Shown here: piece by piece, positions 1 through 10,771 of the stretch | Layout of the letters: every line of letters begins with the position of its first letter | Position numbering within the stretch: position 1 is the stretch's first letter | DNA from: an uncultured Psychrobacter sp. | GTDB lineage: Bacteria; Pseudomonadota; Gammaproteobacteria; Pseudomonadales; Moraxellaceae | Reading direction: 5' to 3' | Length of the DNA: 64,000 nucleotides | Assembly: GCF_947500265.1 (NCBI RefSeq) | Contig: NZ_CANMRN010000006.1 | Coordinates: 62,001 to 126,000, forward strand | Translations under genes and position numbers: made by a program | Notes under the pieces: generated by a model | What the model saw: the letters and a program-made list of their open reading frames with translations, nothing else | Told to the model about the DNA's origin: nothing | Databases searched by the model: none

Positions 1-30
1 TACAATGTTACTGATAATAAGGATAATCAA

Positions 31-294
31 ATGATTGAGCCATTCGCCAACGACCATCAAAGCATGCAGATTGGTGATCTTGTCATTGAAAATCAAAAAG
101 ACAAGATTATTATATATGGTGATATTGATCTCACTTTTGATGAGTTAGGATATAAGCAAGCCCAACAGTTGCATGAGCTATCGGGAAAAATCGTACAAGC
201 ATTTGAAGATAAAAATCTATATAGCAAGAATGATGCTAAGTCAAAGGAAAATGATGACCAATTAGATAAAGATATCGACAATCCTTTTCTGTAA
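31..294 (+). CDS. small hypothetical acidic protein (87 aa)
   Basis: I do not recognise a family. The ATG is preceded by AAGGA at a good distance, which supports this start. The product is soluble, with no signal peptide or membrane segment. Its N-terminal half has a short strand-rich pattern (IGDLVIEN, KIIIYGDIDL), followed by a helix and a charged, Asp/Lys-rich tail ending DIDNPFL. It lies alone at the window edge, so its operon context is not visible. A tail of this kind suggests a small cytoplasmic protein that is partly disordered at the C terminus. An overlapping open frame on the other strand has no supporting features. Confidence 0.6.
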   Translation: MIEPFANDHQSMQIGDLVIENQKDKIIIYGDIDLTFDELGYKQAQQLHELSGKIVQAFEDKNLYSKNDAKSKENDDQLDKDIDNPFL

Positions 295-555
295 CTCTTT
301 GATATAGTTTTATTTTTATAGAAATAAGAAACTGTAAAAAAATTACTAGGCAAAACCTAAAAATTGCTTATAATGAGTTAAGACATCGCTTGTGTCGCTT
401 GAATCTTTAATAAAAAGCTTATAAGTTGTAATGGTAACTATCATTTAAAAAGGTCGAAATCATAAAGCTCGTAATGAAAGATTCTAGCAAAGGATAAGCA
501 TAGGACAACAGAAACATAACGTTTCGAGTAATCATTGTATGAAGGGAGTCAATCT

Positions 556-939
556 ATGAAATTATTTACAAAGACCACTTTAGCAGTTGCTGGTATTGGT
601 ATTGCTAGCATGGCATTTGCCGCTGACCCATTAGCCAACACTACTTGGCAAACATATGATGAAGGCAAGCCAAAAGGTACGGTAAAAATCACTGAGTCAA
701 ACGGTGTGTTGACCGGTACACTTATTGCTACTAACTCAGCTAAAGGCAAAAAGCACGTTGGTACGACCATTATTAAAGGTCTACAAGCTGATGGTGGCGG
801 TAAATATAGTGGTGGTACGATTACTGACCCTGAGAAAGGTAAAGACTATCGTATGACTGCAAACCTAAGTGGTAACACGTTGAAGCTAAGAGGCTATATT
901 GGCCCATTCTCTCGTAGCCAAGAGTGGAAAAAGAAATAA
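556..939 (+). CDS. DUF2147-family secreted protein
   Basis: A 127-residue exported protein. The start at 556 is chosen because GGGAG lies just upstream and a clean signal peptide follows: MKLF, a hydrophobic core, and cleavage after SMAFA, leaving mature ADPLANTTWQTYDE. The mature part looks like DUF2147: an opening W-x-T/Y-D strand, the TGTL element, then repeated Gly-rich beta strands (GGKYSGGTITDPEKGKDY, LKLRGYIG) and a final strand close to the C terminus. DUF2147 proteins are small periplasmic beta-barrel-like proteins of unknown biochemical role. It is monocistronic, with a terminator directly downstream. Confidence 0.85.
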   Translation: MKLFTKTTLAVAGIGIASMAFAADPLANTTWQTYDEGKPKGTVKITESNGVLTGTLIATNSAKGKKHVGTTIIKGLQADGGGKYSGGTITDPEKGKDYRMTANLSGNTLKLRGYIGPFSRSQEWKKK

Positions 940-971
940 ACGTATAAACCAGACCTAGCTTAATACATAGA

Positions 972-1006
972 ATCCCGCGTTACCGAAAGGTCTCGCGGGA
1001 TTTTTT
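972..1006 (+). terminator. intrinsic terminator after the DUF2147 gene
   Basis: ATCCCGCG at 972-979 pairs with CGCGGGAT at 994-1001, followed by a run of six T residues. It lies 33 bases after the DUF2147 stop codon. Confidence 0.85.
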
Positions 1007-1132
1007 ACGTTTTAGATTTAAGCTTATAGCCTAAATAGGGGAACGCTTTAAACACTAAAATTATAAGCACCGATACTACAGTAGGTAGTATCAGCGCATT
1101 TGACATAAATCTTTAGCTTACTAAAAAGGAGC

Positions 1133-2395
1133 TTATCTTATAAATTCTGGGTAAGCTTCCATACCACATTCTGCAATATCAGCACCTTCGTACTCGTCTT
1201 CTTCAGAGATACGTAGACCGATAACCAGCTTGATGATAGACCAAACCACTAGGCTGGCAATGAATACCCAAGCAAAGATGGTTGCAGCGCCCACAATCTG
1301 ACCGATAAAGGTAGATGCTGGGTTAGTAATAGGTACGATTAACAGGCCAAATAGACCGACCACACCATGAACTGAGATTGCACCAACTGGATCATCAATT
1401 TTGATTTTGTCTAAGGCTAAGATTGATAACACTACAATGATACCGGCGATAAGACCAAAGATAGTGGCTTGTAGTGCAGAAGGGGTTGAAGGCTCAGCAG
1501 TAATGGCTACTAGACCAGCTAGTGCACCGTTTAGGAGCATGGTTAGATCGGCTTTACCAAAGATGACGCGTGCTAGTAATAAAGCACCCACTGCGCCACC
1601 AGCTGCCGCTGCATTAGTGTTTAGGAACACCATCGCAACAGAGTTAGCGCTAGCGATGTCGCCTAATTTAAGCACTGAACCACCGTTGAAACCGAACCAA
1701 CCCATCCATAAGATTAGTGTACCGAGTGCCGCCAATGGTAGGTTAGCACCAGGAATAGCGCGTATCTCTCCATTAGGACCATATTTACCTTTACGTGAGC
1801 CTAAGAGTAATACACCTGCTAGAGCTGCTGCTGCACCTGCCATATGTACAATGCCAGAGCCTGCAAAGTCAGAGAAGCCCATGTCGCCTAGGTTGAATAG
1901 GCCAAAGACATCGTTGCCGCCCCATGTCCAGCTACCTTCTAGTGGGTAGATAACACCAGTCATGACCACAGCAAACAATAAGAATGACCACAGTTTCATG
2001 CGCTCAGCAACAGCACCTGATACGATTGACATACAGGTTGCTACAAAGACTACTTGGAAGAAAAAGTCTGATGCGGCAGAGTAGACAGAGTCGCCACCGA
2101 AGCCGTTTTCAGCAGAGGCTGCTAGAGCGTCTTCTACTAACGTATCACCGCCTGCAATTCCGCTTAAGAATAGATCGCCACCATACATAATCGCATAGCC
2201 GCATACCATATACATGATACTAGCCGTTGCAAATAGTGCGACGTTTTTGGTTAAGATTTCGACTGTATTTTTTGATCGGACCAGTCCGGCCTCTAACATA
2301 GTGAAGCCTGCTGCCATCCACATGACCAACGCACCACATATCAAAAAGTAAAACGTATCGAGCGCATATTGGAGCTCAAAGATTTGACTTTCCAT
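1133..2395 (-). CDS. amtB: ammonium transporter AmtB
   Basis: A 420-residue inner-membrane ammonium channel of the Amt/Mep/Rh family. The N terminus is MESQIFELQ, followed by about eleven membrane segments. Recognisable family stretches are AGFTMLEAGLVRSKN near residue 30-45, GSWTWGGN, DFAGSGIVHMAGAAAAL (the first pore His region) and ISVHGVVGLFG (the second pore His). There is no cleaved signal peptide, which differs from enterobacterial AmtB. A GGGGGAA ribosome site precedes the ATG. It follows glnK in the same direction with a 107-base gap, the classic glnK-amtB operon in which GlnK plugs the channel when nitrogen is plentiful. Confidence 0.96.
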   Translation of the reverse strand: MESQIFELQYALDTFYFLICGALVMWMAAGFTMLEAGLVRSKNTVEILTKNVALFATASIMYMVCGYAIMYGGDLFLSGIAGGDTLVEDALAASAENGFGGDSVYSAASDFFFQVVFVATCMSIVSGAVAERMKLWSFLLFAVVMTGVIYPLEGSWTWGGNDVFGLFNLGDMGFSDFAGSGIVHMAGAAAALAGVLLLGSRKGKYGPNGEIRAIPGANLPLAALGTLILWMGWFGFNGGSVLKLGDIASANSVAMVFLNTNAAAAGGAVGALLLARVIFGKADLTMLLNGALAGLVAITAEPSTPSALQATIFGLIAGIIVVLSILALDKIKIDDPVGAISVHGVVGLFGLLIVPITNPASTFIGQIVGAATIFAWVFIASLVVWSIIKLVIGLRISEEDEYEGADIAECGMEAYPEFIR

Positions 2396-2502
2396 TTAAA
2401 TTCCCCCTTGAATTTATAATATAGATATCGGCATTACCGATAGATAAAAATGCTGTAAGAGTCTGTACCTATAAGTTTATGCCCGTAGGTAGGTCTTCAA
2501 AT

Positions 2503-2944
<442 letters not shown>

Positions 2945-3320
2945 CCTACTCAAGGGGGGAGGTAGAATTGGTATTGTTCATTAAAAAGTAACGACAGTAG
3001 TAACATAGAATATGGGCTACGATGCAACGATTAGAGCCATCGCTACAAGCATAATAAAGGTGAATCAATCTTTAGCGTTTGGTTAACGAAAACTTTATTA
3101 TAACCAACTTTTTGAGTGCTTGGGGAGGCTATCCCTTTATTTCATGTGACGATTTGCTAACTTGAGTTTGGTTGTTAGCTTGGCCGTTTCATGCAAGCGT
3201 ATCAAAGATGAATGGCGGGAAGGTAGAGAGAAAGTAGAGATAAGCGGCAGAGCCTAACATAGTAGTCAGACCCCTGTGCTTGGGTAGATAAAGGGTTTGG
3301 GCGTGTTTATATATACGTCG
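2945..3320. other. intergenic region between the glnK promoter and the stress-protein gene
   Basis: About 375 bases without a convincing gene. It lies upstream of glnK and downstream of the minus-strand stress-protein gene. A direct NtrC operator pair (TGCACC-type palindrome) is not clearly visible. No strong terminator hairpin was found after the stress-protein gene. Confidence 0.5.
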
Positions 3321-4175
3321 TTATGCTTTAGGAAATAGTAGATAAGGGGTTTTTGTGCTGACCAATAGCTTTTTTGTATCACTACCTTGTAGTAATTCGC
3401 GTAGACGAGATTGGCCAAAAGCCCCAGTCATAAGTAAACCGATATCATGCTGGTTTTGATAGTAGTTCAAAGCTGCTGCAACATCACGGCAGTCAAGCAA
3501 TGTCTTTTTGGATTTGATACCCGCCTGTTTGAGCTTGGCGTAGGCTTCACGCAACGCATCACAGTTATCAGAAGTTTCCTTGCCGACCATCACAATATGA
3601 ACCGTTAGTGCACGCACCAGTGGCGTTTTACACAGCCAATTTAGTAGTTTATGGCACGTCGGACTGTTATCAAACGCGAATAAAGCAGTAGTAGGGGGCA
3701 AAAATGGTGCATGTGTCACCAAAATGGGGCAGTGACTGACTCGAATGAGTTGGCTCAATGTTGATTTGCAAGTGACATGATGCCCTATAACGATCAATTG
3801 TGCTTTGTCATCGACGTAATCAATGCTCTGATTGAGGTTCTCGTGACGATGTAGTGTATATGTCTTTAGCTTATGGCGTTGCTGCTCACAATACGAGGTT
3901 GCTTGAGATAATAGCAATCGGCCCTGTGCTTTTAGCTCACAGTTGCTCAGATGTTCTTTGGATGTGAACTGTTCTAGCAAAGCATTTTCGTCATCAATAT
4001 TTAGGCAACCAGAATAATTAATAGCGGCTTTTTGCTGCAAGCTTGGCATCGAGTGCAATAAGCCAACAGGCGCGCGCAGGCGAATAGAAGCCCACATACT
4101 GGCCTCTAGTACCGCTTGAACATGATCAGGACAGTCCAAGCAAGCAATCACACTATCTGGTTTTAAATTACTCAT
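3321..4175 (-). CDS. universal stress protein UspA family (two-domain)
   Basis: A 284-residue cytoplasmic protein with two tandem Usp-like halves. The first half (about 1-155) begins with a strand followed by DCPDHVQAVLEASMWAS and ends with the typical QLIVIGHHVTC... SQLIRVSHCPILVTH pattern. The second (about 160-284) has ALFAFDNSPTCHKLLNWL and ends IGLLMTGAFGQSRLRELLQGSDTKKLL, the family G-x-x-G-x9-G(S/T) region. Tandem Usp proteins bind nucleotides or metabolites and respond to stress. It lies downstream of the SulP gene in the same direction, 161 bases away. Usp-SulP neighbourhoods are common in marine and cold-adapted bacteria, and a link to anion uptake is inference. Confidence 0.85.
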   Translation of the reverse strand: MSNLKPDSVIACLDCPDHVQAVLEASMWASIRLRAPVGLLHSMPSLQQKAAINYSGCLNIDDENALLEQFTSKEHLSNCELKAQGRLLLSQATSYCEQQRHKLKTYTLHRHENLNQSIDYVDDKAQLIVIGHHVTCKSTLSQLIRVSHCPILVTHAPFLPPTTALFAFDNSPTCHKLLNWLCKTPLVRALTVHIVMVGKETSDNCDALREAYAKLKQAGIKSKKTLLDCRDVAAALNYYQNQHDIGLLMTGAFGQSRLRELLQGSDTKKLLVSTKTPYLLFPKA

Positions 4176-4336
4176 AAAACGACCACATCATTTTAATAAT
4201 AAAAATCGGCTATCTCAGTTTATGGTTGGCGTATGCAAAATACATCCAACTCTTTTACCAATATAACTGTCTATTAATATCCGATACATTAGCCATAGAC
4301 TAAGAATATAGCCACATGGCAACCGCATAGATTCGC

Positions 4337-5836
4337 TTAGTCTAACAAGCCAATGTCTCGGCGGTCATGAATAGAGAAGCGATCAATCAGTGTTCGACTC
4401 GCATTGTTGAGTCCTACCACTTTGACATCAATACCTTCACGTTGCAAGCGCATCACTAGCTTGTCTAAGGTATCAACAGCGCTGACATCCCAAAAATGCG
4501 CTTGGCTTACATCAATCTGAATACTATCTACAGCTTCTTTGGTATCGAAACTATGCAAGAACTGGGTGGTAGAGGCAAAGAATACCTGCCCTTGAACATA
4601 ATAGTAACGGGTATTGCTGCTGTCATCGTATTCACTAAAGATCGTTAAGAACTGACCAATTTTATTGGCAAATGCCAAGGCAGATAGTAAGACACCTACG
4701 CCGACACCGTAAGCCAAGTTGTGAGTAAAGACAGTAGTCAGTACAGTCGCCAGCATAACGATATTAAATGACATTGGATGCGTCTTAAACTCGCGAATAG
4801 ATTGCCAGTTAAACGTACCAATCGATACCATAATCATGACTGCAACCAAGGCTGCCATTGGAATTTGACTGACCCATTCGCTCAAGAACACGACCATAAT
4901 CAGAAGGACGACACCGGCCATCAAAGTAGACAGACGCGTACGACCACCCGATTTGACGTTGATCATTGACTGACCAATCATCGCACAGCCTGCCATACCG
5001 CCAAAGAAACCTGACACAACGTTGGCCATACCTTGACCACGACACTCTTTGTTTTTATCACTTGGGGTATCAGTCAATTCATCGACGATCGTCGCTGTCA
5101 TCATAGACTCTAAAAGACCAACGATGGCAAGCGCGATAGAGTATGGCGCAATAATCAGCAAGGTATTTAGGTTTAACGGAATGTCAGGTAACAAGAATAC
5201 TGGTAATGAATCTGGCAAATCACCCATGCTACCAACGTTGCGAATATCGAGATTCATATACATTGCAACAGCGGTCAAACCTACAATACAAACAAGCGGT
5301 GAAGGAACGATGCGACCGATTTTAGGGATAAGTGGAAACAGATAAATAATCGCCAAACCAGCTGCCGTCATGATATAAACGGTCATGCCGACACGCTCAG
5401 TCATTGGGTTCAGTTCTGGTAATTGCGCGGCAAAGATCAATATTGCTAAAGCATTGACGAAACCGATAACCACTGAGCGAGAAACAAAGCGCATCAGATT
5501 CCCAAGTTTTAGAATGCCCATCACGACCTGAATGGCACCACAAAGCAAAGTTGCGGCAAGCAAATATTGCAGACCGTGGTCAGCAACCAAATCGACCATG
5601 ACCAATGCCATCGCGCCAGTTGCTGCCGAAATCATACCTGGACGACCACCGACAAAACTGATCACTACCGCGATACAAAATGAGGCATATAAGCCAACCT
5701 TTGGATCAACACCAGCGATAATAGAAAAGGCAATGGCTTCTGGAATAAGAGCTAGGGCTACAACCAAACCCGATAAAACGTCACCGCGAACATTGGAAAA
5801 CCACTCGTCACGCAAGTTATCAATAAAAGATGTCAT
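4337..5836 (-). CDS. SulP family anion permease with STAS domain
   Basis: About 499 residues from the ATG at 5836; a longer TTG-started reading exists but adds an atypical leader. The transmembrane part opens with [24 protein letters not shown], the diagnostic SulP N terminus, followed by about ten to twelve hydrophobic segments (residues 20-390). The C terminus holds a STAS domain (about 405-495, [12 protein letters not shown]... [20 protein letters not shown]). The family moves sulfate, bicarbonate or other oxyanions. BicA-like bicarbonate transport is possible but cannot be decided from sequence. It is probably transcribed together with the downstream stress-protein gene. Confidence 0.9.
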   Translation of the reverse strand: MTSFIDNLRDEWFSNVRGDVLSGLVVALALIPEAIAFSIIAGVDPKVGLYASFCIAVVISFVGGRPGMISAATGAMALVMVDLVADHGLQYLLAATLLCGAIQVVMGILKLGNLMRFVSRSVVIGFVNALAILIFAAQLPELNPMTERVGMTVYIMTAAGLAIIYLFPLIPKIGRIVPSPLVCIVGLTAVAMYMNLDIRNVGSMGDLPDSLPVFLLPDIPLNLNTLLIIAPYSIALAIVGLLESMMTATIVDELTDTPSDKNKECRGQGMANVVSGFFGGMAGCAMIGQSMINVKSGGRTRLSTLMAGVVLLIMVVFLSEWVSQIPMAALVAVMIMVSIGTFNWQSIREFKTHPMSFNIVMLATVLTTVFTHNLAYGVGVGVLLSALAFANKIGQFLTIFSEYDDSSNTRYYYVQGQVFFASTTQFLHSFDTKEAVDSIQIDVSQAHFWDVSAVDTLDKLVMRLQREGIDVKVVGLNNASRTLIDRFSIHDRRDIGLLD

Positions 5837-6504
5837 AAGTAAACTACATAGGGTTAGAGGCAAAAAAAGTAATCATTACTCATTTATAAAATGATCGCGT
5901 CGCTAATAATAGCTATTCATTTTTCTTTTACTTCAACATGCACTAGGTCATGTTGCTGTGTTGAATTGTGAGAAACTAATAACCAAAGTATCTACTGATT
6001 TTTTTGGTATCAAAAATACGCTCATCAATAATCAATACGATGATAAGGGCAGTAAATTACCTAAAAATATTTTTTAAAAGATTGCTTAAAATAGGCAACT
6101 AGATAGATGTACCTACAATAATATATAGAGTCAGCAATCACTTGCTGTAGTAGAAGGTGATATATCACTCGTCAAATTATCAAAATTGTCTGATACACCC
6201 TTATCACAACAAGAATCGTTAATGAATAGGCGTGACAATAGCGCGATAAATGTGACAACATGCTAAACTAAAATGCTTGAGCAATGTGCTCAGCAAAATA
6301 CTGATAAATATTAATCAAGCTGACTATTATAGCATTAGCCACTTAATATAAAAACAGGCGAATAATAGCATAAAGTCATAAAAAATCAGTACCGAAATCT
6401 GAACGATGGCGTTAAGATGCTGCACATCTTAGCGGCGTTGATTAGTATTGCTATACAGCAGACTTATTTGATGCAATTTTTCTCGTTTAATAGAAGGAAT
6501 AGAT
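5837..6504. other. intergenic region upstream of murD with two hairpins
   Basis: An AT-rich 668-base gap between the divergent SulP and murD genes, so it must hold both promoters. Two inverted repeats are visible: CAACATG/CATGTTG at 5934-5955, and AAGATG-CTGCA-CATCTT with flanking TA/TA pairing at about 6412-6432. Neither has a T run. No open frame of note is present. Confidence 0.6.
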
Positions 6505-7929
6505 ATGACCACTAATAAAGCAACAGAAGCCTTACTTCATAAGGGTAGTGGTCTACAAGTCGTAGTTGGTTTGGGGCAGTCTGGATTGTCCGTTGCGCAT
6601 TATCTGGCCAAGCAAGGCTATCAAGTCGCAGTCACTGATGCTCAAGTTACCCCTAAGTTGGCCGATCAGTTGCCAGCCGAGATTGAGATTCGTCAGTTTG
6701 GTGCGATAGATGCCGATTTATTGCAGCAAGCGGCACGTATTATTATTAGCCCAGGTATTTCTCTCGAAACTGCCGCTGTGGCTGCTGCTCGCCAAGCCAA
6801 TATTCCTGTAGTTAGTGATATTCAACTGTTCTGTGAAGCGTGTACCGTACCCATCGTAGCGATTACAGGCTCTAACGCTAAAAGTACGGTCACTACGTTA
6901 GTTGGTCAAATGGCAGCTGATGCTGGCGTTAACGTGGGTGTTGGTGGCAATATCGGTGTACCCGCTTTAACATTGCTAGACAATCCTGATATGGAACTTG
7001 CGGTGCTTGAGCTGTCTAGTTTCCAATTAGAAACCGTCACTAACTTGGGCGCAAAAGTAGCGACTGTGCTCAATATGTCGCCTGATCATTTAGATCGTCA
7101 TGGAGATATGCTTGGCTACCATCAAGCCAAACACCGTATCTTCCAAGGTGCCAAGTCGGTAATGATTAACCGCGAAGATGCGCTTACTCGTCCATTGGTC
7201 GCAGACAACCTACCGAGAATTAGTACGGGTATTCATGCCCCTGATAAAGGTCAGTATGGTCTGATTACCGACACAGAAGGTCAAACTTATCTTGCTCGTG
7301 GTACAGAAAGATTACTGTCGGCAGACAAACTGTTGATTAAAGGTCGTCATAATCTACTGAATGCGCAAGCGGCTCTAGCACTTGGCGAGCTTGCAGGATT
7401 ACCGCTAGAGAGTATGTTGACCACTTTGCAGCAGTTCACAGGCCTTGAACACCGCTGCCAATATGTGGCTAATGCTGTTGGCATTGATTATTTCAATGAC
7501 TCTAAAGGCACCAATATTGGTTCGACCATGGCCGCTATCGAAGGCTTGGGTGCAGTCTATACGCCAAAAGACGGTAAGCTATTATTAATCTTAGGCGGGC
7601 AAGGCAAAGGGCAACAGTTTGGTGAATTAACGCCTTTTATCAATAAATACGTGAGCCAAGTTTTGTTTATTGGTGAAGATGGTCAGCAGATTGAACAACA
7701 TCTAAGAGCTGCGAAATTGAGTGATGATGTCGCACTACATCAGTGTCAGACATTAGAGAATGCCTTTGCGACTATCCAACAAGTCACTACCAGTAGTTTA
7801 TCGCAAGTGCAGGCTGTATTGTTGTCACCTGCCTGTGCTAGCTTTGACCAATATAGCGGTTATGCGGCTCGCGGTGACCACTTTAGCCAATTGGTTAATC
7901 AATTAGACACCGCACAATCAGAAGCTTGA
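6505..7929 (+). CDS. murD: UDP-N-acetylmuramoyl-L-alanine--D-glutamate ligase MurD
   Basis: A 474-residue cytoplasmic Mur ligase that adds D-glutamate to UDP-MurNAc-L-Ala in peptidoglycan synthesis. Domain 1 has the dinucleotide-like VVVGLGQSGLSVAHYL (about 20-35). The central ATPase has ITGSNAKSTVTTLVG (about 119-133), where the usual GTNGKST reads GSNAKST, then ELSSFQLE and MSPDHLDRH. Domain 3 carries ALEHR-like GLEHRCQYV, FNDSKGTN and LLSPACASFDQY. AGAAGGAATAGAT precedes the ATG. ftsW follows 280 bases downstream, as in a dcw cluster, but the rest of that cluster is not here. Confidence 0.96.
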   Translation: MTTNKATEALLHKGSGLQVVVGLGQSGLSVAHYLAKQGYQVAVTDAQVTPKLADQLPAEIEIRQFGAIDADLLQQAARIIISPGISLETAAVAAARQANIPVVSDIQLFCEACTVPIVAITGSNAKSTVTTLVGQMAADAGVNVGVGGNIGVPALTLLDNPDMELAVLELSSFQLETVTNLGAKVATVLNMSPDHLDRHGDMLGYHQAKHRIFQGAKSVMINREDALTRPLVADNLPRISTGIHAPDKGQYGLITDTEGQTYLARGTERLLSADKLLIKGRHNLLNAQAALALGELAGLPLESMLTTLQQFTGLEHRCQYVANAVGIDYFNDSKGTNIGSTMAAIEGLGAVYTPKDGKLLLILGGQGKGQQFGELTPFINKYVSQVLFIGEDGQQIEQHLRAAKLSDDVALHQCQTLENAFATIQQVTTSSLSQVQAVLLSPACASFDQYSGYAARGDHFSQLVNQLDTAQSEA

Positions 7930-8209
7930 TAGGTAGCCGAATAGGTCAATCAGTTATATAGATTGGCATAGCGCATATCGCGTCTTTAGCAACAGCCAGT
8001 ATTTTCTGGATAAATGATTGTTTTGCTTATAGATTGCTGCTACTGTCAAGCATATAATCTTGATTACTGAAATAGGTGCTAGCTAAGGCGTTTGCCGAGG
8101 GTTAAAGGCTTTCTATCACCATCTATCTAGTACGATTTATTTTATGATTTTTTAAACGGTGGCGTTTCATAGACGCCGTGTTTTTTCGTTTGTTAGTGTA
8201 TATAAAATT

Positions 8210-9406
8210 ATGGCGCTCTCTTCTTTTTTTCGTTCCTCGCCCCAAACCAAGCAAACCTCTGGCTCAGATGGTGTTCTGTCTATGCCATCAGCGCGCGCAA
8301 TTTTGTTATCAAGCGTCGGCTGTATGATGGTGCTTAGCTTGCTGATGGTTGCTTCTGCTTCTATCCCTTTTGCGCTTAGCCGTGGTATGACCGAGCTGTA
8401 TTTTTTCAAAAACCAGCTGTTGTATATGACGATTGGTTTAATCGTTGCGGTCATCCCTTATTATGGCGTGTCTTTACGTACACTATATAAGACCGAGACC
8501 CAGTTTGCTTTGTTGGGCATCACGGGGCTATTACTTGTTGCTACATTGTTTAGCACACCAATCAATGGTTCCAAACGCTGGCTTACGGTAGGTGGTTTTA
8601 ACTTTCAGGTAGCCGAGTTAGCCAAACTGGTCATGATTGTGTTTGTATCTGACTTTGTGGTGCGCCGATCTTTTGAAGTTCGTAATGGCCTAGACGGTTT
8701 CTTACGAATTATGTTGGTAGTGGCGCTGATAACGATACTGCTATTGTCGCAGCCAGATTTTGGTTCTTTTGTCGTCATTATTGGTACGCTGTTCGCGATT
8801 TTTTATATCGCTGGGGCACCTTATAAGCACTTCTTAGCCTTGGGTGCTGCTGCCATCGGCGGGGCGGTATTGATGGTGACTACGGCAGAGTACCGATTGG
8901 TGCGTGTGATGTCGTTTATGGATCCATTTGACGATGTGCAAGATACTGATTATCAGTTGGCACGTAGTTTGATCGCCTTTGGTCGTGGCCAGTTCACGGG
9001 TGTCGGCTATGGCGAAAGTGTACAGAAACTGTCGCATTTGCCTGAGGCGCATACGGATTTCTTATTAGCTATTACGGGTGAAGAGTTGGGGTTCGTCGGT
9101 GTCAGCATGGTACTGATACTTGAAGCGTTGATCATCGGTAGTGCGATGCGTATCAGTTACAATGCGCTCAAACGTCGTCAAATGCGTATGAGCTATACCG
9201 CTTTCGGTATCGGGGTGGTATTTATTGCCCAGACGATTATTAATGCTGCGATGAATATGGGCGCCATTCCAACCAAAGGTCTCACTATGCCGTTCTTTAG
9301 TTATGGTGGATCGTCTATGTTGATTAGCTTGGTTATGGTCGCGCTATTATTGAAGATATATAAAGAAAGCCCTGAAATAGAAAAAAGCCAATGCCGTTAT
9401 TACTAA
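8210..9406 (+). CDS. ftsW: peptidoglycan glycosyltransferase FtsW
   Basis: A SEDS-family polytopic membrane protein of 398 residues from the ATG at 8210. An upstream GTG frame would add a non-family leader; no strong ribosome site decides between them. It polymerises septal peptidoglycan with its partner PBP. Family marks include GSKRWLTVGGFNFQVAELAKL (about 125-145), LLSQPDFGS, the large periplasmic loop with RVMSFMDPFDDVQDTDYQLARSLIAFGRGQFTGVGYGES, LPEAHTDFLLAITGEELGF and the final IPTKGLTMPFFSYGGSS. FtsW is preferred over RodA because murD is immediately upstream. Confidence 0.93.
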   Translation: MALSSFFRSSPQTKQTSGSDGVLSMPSARAILLSSVGCMMVLSLLMVASASIPFALSRGMTELYFFKNQLLYMTIGLIVAVIPYYGVSLRTLYKTETQFALLGITGLLLVATLFSTPINGSKRWLTVGGFNFQVAELAKLVMIVFVSDFVVRRSFEVRNGLDGFLRIMLVVALITILLLSQPDFGSFVVIIGTLFAIFYIAGAPYKHFLALGAAAIGGAVLMVTTAEYRLVRVMSFMDPFDDVQDTDYQLARSLIAFGRGQFTGVGYGESVQKLSHLPEAHTDFLLAITGEELGFVGVSMVLILEALIIGSAMRISYNALKRRQMRMSYTAFGIGVVFIAQTIINAAMNMGAIPTKGLTMPFFSYGGSSMLISLVMVALLLKIYKESPEIEKSQCRYY

Positions 9407-9476
9407 TAGGCTCTATATATAATAGTCTTTGCATAGATTCAGATTTTCGGTAAATAGTATTGCGAAATATTGGAAT

Positions 9477-9503
9477 AAAAGCGTCACTCATAGTGGCGCT
9501 TTT
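9477..9503. terminator. bidirectional terminator between ftsW and gluQ
   Basis: AAAAGCGTCACT pairs with AGTGGCGCTTTT around a three-base loop, with A and T runs on either side. It serves the two convergent genes. Confidence 0.85.
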
Positions 9504-9533
9504 TATTGTCTATTTGTAGCTTTTGAACTCTCA

Positions 9534-10541
9534 TTAATAAGACAGGTTTAACTGTTGCTTGCCTTGTAGTGGGGTATTCTCCCATTGAGCAATGGCTTGT
9601 TTGAGCATATTTTCTGGGGTATCGATATCGACCTTTGGTTGCTGCAGTAGCGATAGGGCTTCAGCGATAAGTTGACTCGGGTCTGATGTGTCGATGGGTT
9701 GAGCAAGGTTTTGCTTAGAGAGCTTTTGGCCATCAGCATTACTAATCAATGGCAGATGATACCATTGGTCAATAGTGGGTAGGCGCGTGGCTTGCATGAT
9801 ACCGATTTGCGCCGTCGTCATAGGTAAAATATCAAGACCACGCATGATATGAGTAACCTGCTGTAGACCATCATCAAGACTGGCTGCCAGTATATAGTTA
9901 ATCATACCATCTTGACGACGAGCGACCATATCGCCTAGTGTCTGCTGCGGATTATCCCATTGTAGTCCCTGAATACCATCATTGAAGCCAATCCGATAGT
10001 CTGGTAGTTGAATACGTAGCTTATGCTGCTGTCTATCAAGGTCAGCTGCCACACAGCGCCGCGGATACCGCTGCCTATTTGGTTGTACTTGGTCAACTGA
10101 CGAAACCTGTTCGTTTAATAATTTTTGGTCGGTCGCCGCAGCTAAACTAGCAAGACTATGGTTTCTACTTATCTCTTCTTGCGCCCAGTACTGTTCTAAG
10201 TCTTTACGGGAGCATTGGCAGCCATAGGTCAACGGCCCTAGGTATGATGATAGATAATCGTTGTAGATATCAATGCGCTCAGACTGATAAATAACATCAC
10301 CATCCCAATGCAATCCAAGTGCCTCAAGATCCATCAAAATTTGCTCAGTGAACTGTCTATCGCAGCGTTCAGTATCGGTATCTTCCATACGCAACAGCCA
10401 CTTACCGCCGATTGATTTGATATGGCAGAAGCTGGCAAGCGCGGTGGTTAGAGAGCCAAGATGTAACTCACCCGTTGGTGAAGGCGCAAAGCGGCCAATG
10501 GGCTGTGATGGTGGCGTTTGAGTCGGCATGGCGGTAGGCAT
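9534..10541 (-). CDS. gluQ: glutamyl-Q tRNA(Asp) synthetase GluQ
   Basis: About 335 residues, a truncated glutamyl-tRNA synthetase paralogue without an anticodon-binding domain. It glutamylates queuosine at position 34 of tRNA(Asp). The catalytic domain starts with [20 protein letters not shown] (a HIGH-type motif, HLGS) and has [10 protein letters not shown], the cysteine pair [12 protein letters not shown] and later RRCVAADLD, and a KMSKS-type loop QKLSKQN. The ATG at 10541 is preferred to the upstream TTG. Gene order dksA-gluQ on the same strand is conserved in many gammaproteobacteria. It reads downstream of dksA but a terminator separates them here. Confidence 0.93.
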   Translation of the reverse strand: MPTAMPTQTPPSQPIGRFAPSPTGELHLGSLTTALASFCHIKSIGGKWLLRMEDTDTERCDRQFTEQILMDLEALGLHWDGDVIYQSERIDIYNDYLSSYLGPLTYGCQCSRKDLEQYWAQEEISRNHSLASLAAATDQKLLNEQVSSVDQVQPNRQRYPRRCVAADLDRQQHKLRIQLPDYRIGFNDGIQGLQWDNPQQTLGDMVARRQDGMINYILAASLDDGLQQVTHIMRGLDILPMTTAQIGIMQATRLPTIDQWYHLPLISNADGQKLSKQNLAQPIDTSDPSQLIAEALSLLQQPKVDIDTPENMLKQAIAQWENTPLQGKQQLNLSY

Positions 10542-10715
10542 TGTTTTCAAAATAAATGGCTGTCTATAAAAGGTAATAAAGATAGAATAATAAATATGAG
10601 TAACAAAAGATATTCATTAAATGAGATTATTTTGTTAGTCATGTCATTATTCAAGCGATTATATTTTTTAGAGCAAAGTCAGTAACGCAGCAAAATAGTG
10701 ACAGTCTAAAATACA

Positions 10716-10743
10716 AAAAGCGACCTATTATAAGGTCGCTTCT
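10716..10743 (-). terminator. intrinsic terminator after dksA
   Basis: AAGCGACCT at 10718-10726 pairs with AGGTCGCTT at 10733-10741, with an A run on its left that is a T run for minus-strand dksA. It separates dksA from gluQ. Confidence 0.8.
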
Positions 10744-10771
10744 GCTTACATTTATATCTGTAGTATCTGAT

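Noticed and set aside
1401..1949. 182-codon plus-strand open frame opposite amtB
   Set aside because: It lies wholly within amtB on the other strand; the composition (Pro/Ala-rich, no domain) is that of a shadow frame.
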